Origin: Lytechinus variegatus
Lineage: Eukaryota > Echinodermata > Echinoidea > Temnopleuroida > Toxopneustidae
NCBI RefSeq assembly: GCF_018143015.1
Contig: NC_054746.1
Location: 26,302,464-26,366,463 of the forward strand
DNA length: 64,000 nucleotides
Reading direction: 5' to 3'
Within the stretch, counting starts at the first letter, position 1. Each line of letters opens with the position of its first letter. Made by a program: the position numbers and the translations under genes. The notes under the pieces were generated by a model. That model made no database searches. It was given only the letters and a program-made list of their open reading frames with translations, and was not told where the DNA came from. Shown here in pieces: positions 22,201-31,200 of the stretch.

Positions 22201-25200
22201 TCTTCTCTTTGTCCAAATGGGTGTTTGCGTGGGCGTTGTCTGATAGGTCTCTGAGTTCCAGTATCAATCTTGTGTTGAACCAGATTTGTTCTTCCAATAT
22301 CGTCATCTCCCTTGGAAAAGATATCTTGAAATTCTGTCAATAACTTTTCTATTTCGTGATGATACTCAGTTGGCACTCCTTCTTTACTTCTGTTTAGTAG
22401 GTCTCTTAAGTGGTCTTGTACCATTCCATCACTAACAGTGGTGTACTTGGGAACTTCTTGGATCTCATTCCTATCTATTTCTGTCATGGTAGCGATAGGT
22501 GTATTCTTCATTATGACCTTGTTTGATGAAGAAGGGTTAAATACTCTAACAGGCACCAAATCCTCGCCCATTGTGATTAATGCCCTCGCAGTAATGATAC
22601 CTTTCTTCATAAGTTGGTGTTGGGCGTTTCCAGCCTCTATTAAGCCCAATGTGTTTGGTTTGATTCTTTCTTTAGTTGTTCCAAGGATCACAGCTTCGTT
22701 ACCCGCTGGGATAGTAGTGGTTTCTGACGCAACTATACGACAGAATAACTTCTTGCCAGTTTCATTACTGCAATCGACTTTTCCCCATTTTGTAGTTAGT
22801 TGGAAATTATTAAGATCAATGCTGGCTCCCATCTTAGTGAGGTTATCCAAACCGAGTATTCCATCGCTACTAACATCTGCTACCAGTACAGTTATTAGTC
22901 CTTTGTTAGGGCCTATCGTCATCTCATGAGTTATTGCTCCAAATATGGCTAATGGCGAACCATCTGCTAAAAATGCAACTACATCTCGATTTTGCAGTGG
23001 AGGCCTTTGCCTTTCATCTAATTGTTCATAGACTCGTCTTGAAATGTAAGAGTCTGACGCACCAGTATCAATTAAAAACTTGTATTCTTTATCCTGAATA
23101 TGTATTGGAACATAGAGACCACCAATGTTATGATTTATACTTGGTACGAAACTTGTCTTCTGATTTCTTTGGGTCTTGTCTAATTCTGGGCTTCTGGCCG
23201 ACCCATGACCCGTTGGGACGACCACTGGTCGTTTGACTGGTAATGACGATTAGCTCCGGTTTGTTTTGGCCAAGGCGTGTCAACTTGATTTAAGTTTTGT
23301 CTTTGTACATCTCGTTGTTTCTTGCGACATTCCCTCGCAAAGTGGCCAGGTTGATCACAATAGAAGCATCTCAGTATCTTCTCATCACGCGTTGGTTGGT
23401 TTGGTATCTGTTTGGTTCTAATCTTCCTGATATCTTCCACTGTTCTCTCATTCTCGGGTCGGTTTTCCATAGCATGTCCTATGGCTTTGGCAACTTCATC
23501 TTTGATTATCTTTTCCAGATCAATATCAGAGACGATCCCTCTATTATAGGCAGGCTTCTTCCACCCATTTCGCTCAGCTTCCGTCTGTAGAAACGTTTCA
23601 CTTGTAATTGCTGCTCGAATCATTTCATCTAGGCTAGTTGCCTTAGCATGAAATATCCCCATGCGAATCTCACTACTGCGAATAGCATCCGTAAAATGAA
23701 TTCTAGCCAACCTATCAATTCCCTGACTGTCGAAGTTTGGGTATGCTTTAGCAGTTAGTTCTCTAATGTGACGACCTAATTCTTGGAGTGATTCTCCCTG
23801 ACGTCTCCTACGATTCCTGAGTTCCATCAAATAGCTTTCTGCTTGCTTTGCAGAAGAGAACCTGAATGATAATACATCCTTTATTTCTTCAAAGTTCCAC
23901 TTTTTCCCCCTCTGTTCTCCTAAAAGTCTCAGGGCTGGTCCTCTTAAGCTTGCGGCAAGGTACTTAGCTGATTCTTCATCATTCCAGTTGTTAATTCCAC
24001 AACAAGATTCGAAATGAGAACTGTAATCTTCCCAGTCCGTACTCCCATCATACTTGTCCGGCATGATTAGTGGACGGGTGTTATTTTCCTGAGCTTTCTT
24101 CTCGTTGAAGCTAGATTTATTATTTGCCTGTGGTTTGTTAGCTTCTTCCAGTTCCGGCATTTTCCCGACATCTGATTTTCCTTCCTCGTGTTTAGTATCT
24201 AGTTCTTGGACGTTTTCCGGTCGTCTAGTTGGTTTAAAAACGAATTCCACTTCACTATCGTCCAAGGAGTCTGACATTTCCTCTGTGGTAGAGTCTGGAC
24301 CTGCACGTCTTCTCCTTCTTTTTGTCTTCTTACTCAGATTCATCATTTGGGCCATTAAGTTTGATAATTGCTTCATAATGCGACTCTGCATGTGTCTTCT
24401 CTGTTCTATTTATCTTTGAGCTTATTGCATTAGACATTATTTCTTCAGAGGAACAACTTAGCTCATCTATTTCCCTCTCTCTGTGCGGTACCCCCGCCAT
24501 GTTTATCCCACTTCTGACACCAATTTTGTAGCGGCCGCCGCTCTCGCTTATTTCTTCCATTCCGACCTCTACGTCAGGATGGTGTTCAGTCTGTGGTGGA
24601 TCACCTGAGCTTTTCTCTATTTCCATTTTTGTCTATCTCAATATTTTCCGAGCATGCAGTTTCCAAGATAATTATAATAAAAGAGTGGAAGAAAATGCTA
24701 GAGCGGCTCGCTATAGTTTATTTGCAATTAAGGGTCGTTTCGTCAAAATATATGACTATGGGGGTACACAGCAAAGAAATTAAGACACAGGGGTTTGTGA
24801 CTCAGATTTTAGTTTCAATGGCAAAAAGAAAAATGGTGCACTTTATTATTCAAATTACATAAATATATATATACATGTACTTTACTCGCCACTGTTACAG
24901 GTAAACAATGTCTAATATTTAGATAAGCTCTAAGATATTTTTGTTATCAGAGAAATAAGGGCTAATTATTAAACTTTTATTTTGGGCATCCAAGTATAAG
25001 AATTTTCCAGATCTATAACCGGCGTCTAGCTTAAGAGAAAAACTTCTATTTCCAGCTTCCCAGTCTAGTCTCGACATTCGTTTCCACGTCTGTTAATTCC
25101 GGCGTCGATATATACGAAGAGATTGATTCCTAGACTATTTACTTCAGGTCGCTCGCCCAAAATAATTATTAAGAAAATTTATATCATAGCAAGATCTATA

Positions 25201-28200
25201 CTTTTATTAATCTGGACCTCTATTGGGGAATTCTCATATTCAAACATACGGGTCAATATAGGGACTTAATTCAATTCATATCGAGGTTTCCAGCGTCTAT
25301 ATGCCTTGGCTATAGGCTTGTTTCCTGCGTCTGTTTACCTTTCCAAGTTTTCCAAGTCTTCCCCGTAGCAACAGTCAGATTTCCGTTGTTCGTGCCAGCC
25401 CCGGCGACTAAACGTATCTTATTTATATGGACAAATTGCGGACGTAGGTGAAAACGGTGCGCCGAGCGGTTTGGATAGCACACACACGTCTACGCGCAGC
25501 GTATAATGTACAGAGTACTCGAACTGTGCTTTATCGAAGCCAGTTTATTCACAATTTCTCGTTTATTACTTCAAAACATTCAATAAGTCGATACGTTTCC
25601 AAAAGGATATATCTTTTTGCACTGAAATATATACAGAACCGTTCATATCAATACTCAAAAAGATATGAATTAGTCAAAAATCTATCAAAATCGACCAGCG
25701 CTGCGATCGGACGTACTGTGCATTCCAAACGCTCATCCGCACTTATGCAAATACGCCGGCTGTGCTCTTATGCAAATTATGTACGTTCATAAACACAGCC
25801 AGCGATGAATTATTCAATCTATATCTACACCAATTCGATCATAAAAACTGCAAATCAACTTATCTCCTAACATTTCTTCATTAAAAACTCAGGCCTCATT
25901 TACAAACTAGCTAATACATTAATCATTTTCTGATTTGGAATATGAAATCTCAAGTAATTTCTAATAATAACCGAAAGACATAATACTCACGGTTGAATGA
26001 GTTCTCGCGACAGCTATGAATAATGAGTAAACAATAGTCATGCGCAGGGCTGATTGTTTACGTCACGATCCTTGTTGCGGGATCGTTACAGTACTTAGCA
26101 TTTTACAATAGTAGTCTAATCTGAGTGTGAATACCTGAAAAGCATTGTTGTTGCTAAATGATTAACAAGTTTCACCACAATTCTACTTTATGTTTTATAA
26201 CTTTATAACTGCCAACAAAAAATCATTATCTGCCAATGAGATTTCTTAAGTATTGATGTTAGTTTCTTTGAGAAGTGTTCTGAAACTTAGGGTTAATAAC
26301 TGATTTAGGAACTGAACACCATCTAAGTACATGTATTTTTCTGAGCAAATAACTCAACAAAAAAACTTTAATAATTAAATGCTGGCCCTGGTATATGAAG
26401 ACTGAGGATTGACCAGTGCATAATTGATACATGAAAGCATTGATTATTCTCTCCCCTATCATGTACTAGGTTTCTACGAAGCTTGCAGGTCATCATGAAT
26501 ACCTGTCTGGAATCAGTTCAGTCCATGGGAGCCATCATAATGCTCATCTCTCTCTTTCTATGTATCCTTTTCAATGGAAAGTGTAGACTAAATGGCAATG
26601 TTTCAGGGTTCCCAGCCCATCAGGGAAATCAGAAAATTATCTTACTTTTTTCCGGTCAGGAAAAAGTCAGGGAATTTGATGAAAAATACCTCAAATCAGG
26701 GAATTTTAACTGGCCCAAAAGTCAAAAGCACAGTAGTCAGTCAGACTCTGTTGTATTTTGTTGCATATCCAAACAACATCCTTTGAATGAATGGTTATGG
26801 TGGTACTAAATGATTTAACATTTTTGTTTTTATACTGAAATTAGATGAAATTCAGTGCAACAACGTAGAAAACATGCAAAACTGGGTATGGGTTTAATTA
26901 ATTATCAGGGAATTTTTAAACTTCATCAGGGAAAAATCAGGGAATTTTGTTTTCTTGAAAAGCTGGGAACCCTGTGTTTGCCGTTATATAAGTTACAACT
27001 AATCCAAATCATAACTATGGAAAGCAATGACTCCATAATTTGCTATCTGCAAAGAGCATATAGAGCATTGTGCTCTGGATAGATAATGTGCACTAGTGTA
27101 TGCATCATACTACTGCCAGTCGACGTTATGCTTTTTAAATGGCTACCCATACGTGAGATCAATGTTAAATCAATCACAGCTCCTTTAAGACAGGGCCCAA
27201 TCTGCCAACAATAAATTAAGATAAGGCTTAATTTATGAAGAGAGGTGCTTTACATTTAAAAGCTTACTTGAGGCTCAAATACCACACATATAGCAACAAA
27301 TAATGTTTGCACATTGAATTTCTGGTATTGTAGATCATTAATAAGATGAATATTTGGTAGCTTCGGGCCAAGGATCTTAGTTTTCTTATATATTTCTTTC
27401 AGATCTTAGTAGGAAGGTCAATTAATTTATGAAGTTGTGATATATCCATGTTAGTTTTGTTCAAAATATTATAAAGGAAGAGTAAGGAATGCATGTTTCC
27501 TTGATTTGATTTTGTGTCACGTTTCTCTATGATGTTCTGTGGTATCCCAGAAAAGAAAGTGAAATTATTTCATACAGTTTTTATGTTATGTAATTAGATG
27601 AAAAGAAAATTGAAAGAAAAATGAGGAGTATTCTTTTTTTTCTTTTTTTTTGAGGGGGTAAGAAATTGTTTGCTCTCATGAATTAAAAGAATATTTATCA
27701 TTTATAATTTGATAGACAAATCTAGCTTTTTTGGAAAGCTACAATTTACTTCCAATGCTTGAAAAAAATTTAACTGAAGAAAGAAATATAGTGTTTATCA
27801 ACAATGTGATTATTCCATTGACCAACCATCCTCAGATATATTTGCTGTGATTGGTCGTGGTTTGTATGCTGAGATTGACAAGGAGAGATTTGGAAACATT
27901 GGATCCGCTGCTCTAACTCTGTTCCAACTTCTTACATTGGATGATTGGTTCTATATCTACTCTGATGCCGTAGCTAGAGATCCAAGTAAGATTTTATAAG
28001 ACTGCTCCAGGGAATGGAGCTTAATGGCAGCTACCCCAAAGTAGGACCTGTTACATACTATGTGTCATTGGTGTGGAATATCAAAATGATGGATATAATA
28101 TTCACTGTCTAATTAGTGATCCAAAATGGAAAATATTACATGTAATATTCACCACACAGCAATGGCTGATCCTGAAGGAAACAGTCAGCATATACATGCA

Positions 28201-31200
28201 GTGATTGATAAATCTAAATGTATATTCCTAAATGGATAATCCTAAATGACCAGTGTTGGCTTATCCAATTCAAGATCATATATCCAGTGATTGTTAATGA
28301 TAAAGTGTGCTACATATATTTTTCTCTTTTTTTTCTGGGGGGGGGGGGATGTATCGTGTTCAAAATGCTGCCACCAATTGTTATTTGTATAATTGCTTGC
28401 AGCGGGGGATTCAGAATAATATGTCAAACAATGATCTCCCATATACAAGTCACTCTTGAAATGTCAGTCATTTATTCAGCCACATTTATAGAGATGCAGA
28501 GAAAATGTATGACAAGACTTAGAACACAAATTTATTAATAAAATTGTTTATAACAAAGTGTATGCACACTAAAAAAGGCATAGGTCTCAAAATAATTGAA
28601 GTGAGACTTCATATCTGAAGCTTCATTTGATATACAAAATAAATTTCTATTGGCATCACTCTATCATCCTTGGTAGATGTCTCTAGCGCCATCTTGCAGT
28701 GTAAACATTATAGTCTCAGTTTGATCACAGGCCAATTTATAGTTTAGTTATATATGTGTGTATCTTTTTACAGATAACTTTCACATTATTTTCTACCTGA
28801 TAACCTACATCGGTCTGGAGTATTTCATCTTTCTCAAGTAAGTAAGGAGACTTTAGTATGTGAAAATATAACTTTGAAGAAAAATATCAATGTGATAACA
28901 TAGAATTTAAGAAATTGAGAATTTTAAAGATTGCAAATCTTTTGGGTAATATTATTTTCATCAAGCTTAAATGTGTACAAGTACAATGATTAGATTGTAA
29001 AACAAGTAAAATAAGCTCTTTGACAACACATTCTAGTCAAAGGGTTTTAGTTTTCTTCGATTTTATGATCATACAGTAACTTTATGAAATTTGTTTATGT
29101 CTATTTCATTTAACCAGGAAATCTTTTGATCTGAAAATTCATTTACCCATTGGATTAATGTTTACTGAAGGGAAGCATTTAATTTTGATTTTTTTTGTAT
29201 GTATTCATTTGTTCTTTTGTATGTTCATTCATTCAAACATAAAAGGATGATGATTTACTCCATTCATTACTGTATTATTGTTATTTGTTGTTTTGATTTC
29301 CAGTCTGTTTGTAGCAGTATTAGTAGATAATTTCCAACTGACCTTGGATGCAGCTAGTGAAAAGGAGGCTCTCAGAAAAGCAGCCTTGGTAAGTCATATT
29401 TACTTTCCAACAAGCCTAATCCCATTTTGTCTAAAGCCCATCTGGTCTCACCTAATAAAGTCATATAGATCACTTCAAAAACAGTTGGTCTAATATCCAA
29501 ATAAACTCCTTGGCACGTAGCTCACTAGGTGAATTTCCATCTAGGTTATTAATCCCAGTTGTATAATCTTTAACTTAGTTGAAGTCTGATGATCTTGTTT
29601 ACTTTCCTCCTCATCCTTTAAAGATTTCATATGGATTCTCTTAAAGTTTTCCATTGTCATTGTTTGCCTTTTCGGTGTTTAGCTTCTGAGTATAAGCTTG
29701 ATAGAATGAAGTGACAATTAAAAAATGATCACACATTTCCTTTCTTATTTTTAACACAGTAAGTGAAAATGAATGTTTTAACAGCTACTGAAATGCAGAT
29801 ATACACAGCCAATTGTTTTGTCTCTTTACTTTCTCTTTATATACATATCAGCAAATGAAATGGCACCATGTTACCTCTCCTAAATTACACCATTTAAGCT
29901 ATTGTCTCAAACAAAATGAAACTTCAATGCATAATGCAGAAATTCTATGACCTTTCTTGAATTCTTGCATTCCTAGAAAGAAGCGGAAGATGCTCTGTTT
30001 GATGATGGAACACATTCAAATCCACTGGCTGCTAAATCAACAGGTAAACATCATCTCTTTCTCTTCTGTCTCTAACCAGGGAAGAGTTTCACAAGAGTTA
30101 TGATAAGTGTAACTAACAATCAAGCTTAAGTGTCAACGTGCAATTAACATTTAACGTGTAATATCATTGATGATTTCAATTTCAATAGCACGTTCCCTGA
30201 GCATGATCTGACTAATCAATGATGGGTTATATACCACACATAGCTGGGAATTTATTAAGTACCAATCATATTCAGACTAACATCTTTTCAAAACGACCAA
30301 TAGAATAGGTATATTGTTTGTCAGTGTAGGATTTTAAGAATATTCTCACAAAGCATGTGAAATATGAAGGAAATCGAATCATTGGTTTCTGCATGGATCT
30401 TATAGATAGATCCATGGGGCTTATTATGTATTCATTGGGTAATATCTCAGGCCCCCATGCATTGGCGGCGGAAGCCCAAAAAATGAGGGGGGGTCTACCT
30501 GAAATTTTGTGATGGACACATGTAAAAAAAATTGACAAGCAAAAAAAAAAAAAAGGTCATTAACCTAAATTTTAGGGGGGGAAACAAGAGACATTTTAAG
30601 GGGGGTTCACCAGATTGATAAGCAAATTGACAAGCAAAAAAAAAAGGTTATCAACTAAAAATTTAGGGGGGACCATCCCCCCACCTAAATTTTTTTTTGG
30701 GATCTGTCCCCCCCATCCCCCCGCTTCCGCCGCCTATGCCCCCATGGACCGATTCTCACCAAATTTTGGAAGTAGGGGTCTTTCATCATGCTCTACCAGG
30801 ATATGGTATCAAAAATGCTGAAATGCAAAAATATTTTTTTGTGATGTCATCATTTCGGTACTTTGTTAAAGGATTCAAAGGATGCTGCCATTGTGGATTC
30901 ATTGGGAGCAGAGTTACCATTCATTTTCTTTGGCCATCAGCAGTTATAATATTATCAGGGAAACCTGTATTTCTATTGGCTTTCCACCAATATTTTCACC
31001 ATTGGCGGCAGAGTTTCAATTGATGTTTACTTTGTCATCAATGTAATATTGTATTACACTCTTGACACATTTGTGTCAAGAGTTGGCAAGTAGTGGCAAC
31101 AGACAAAAAAAAAGAGAAATTAGTTAGCTGATAAGGGGGATGATACTAGATCTCTGACTTGAGACAATGCAGGACAGGTGTCTTCTTCATTGATCTTTCT

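Larger units (their letters stand above)
17219..26090 (-). mobile_element. Ty3/gypsy LTR retrotransposon, 8.9 kb, antisense in CATSPER1 intron 4
   Basis: Read on the minus strand: 5' LTR (24527-26090), primer binding site (24505-24522), Gag (23180-24391), Pol (19434-23225), about 640 nt non-coding, polypurine tract (18792-18805), 3' LTR (17219-18791). The LTRs start TGTAGCGGCC and end GTTACA in plus orientation, are about 1.57 kb long and differ at only a few points (a small indel at 18063-18072 versus 25366, and a few single-base changes). The target duplication is GTAC. Domain order PR-RT-RH-IN is that of Ty3/gypsy. It lies between the exons for S4 and S5, so the host gene must splice across it. 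Confidence 0.96.

Noticed and set aside
25448..25792. 114-aa ORF in the right LTR
   Set aside because: Antisense to the element and broken in the left LTR by a one-base length difference; no known domain.
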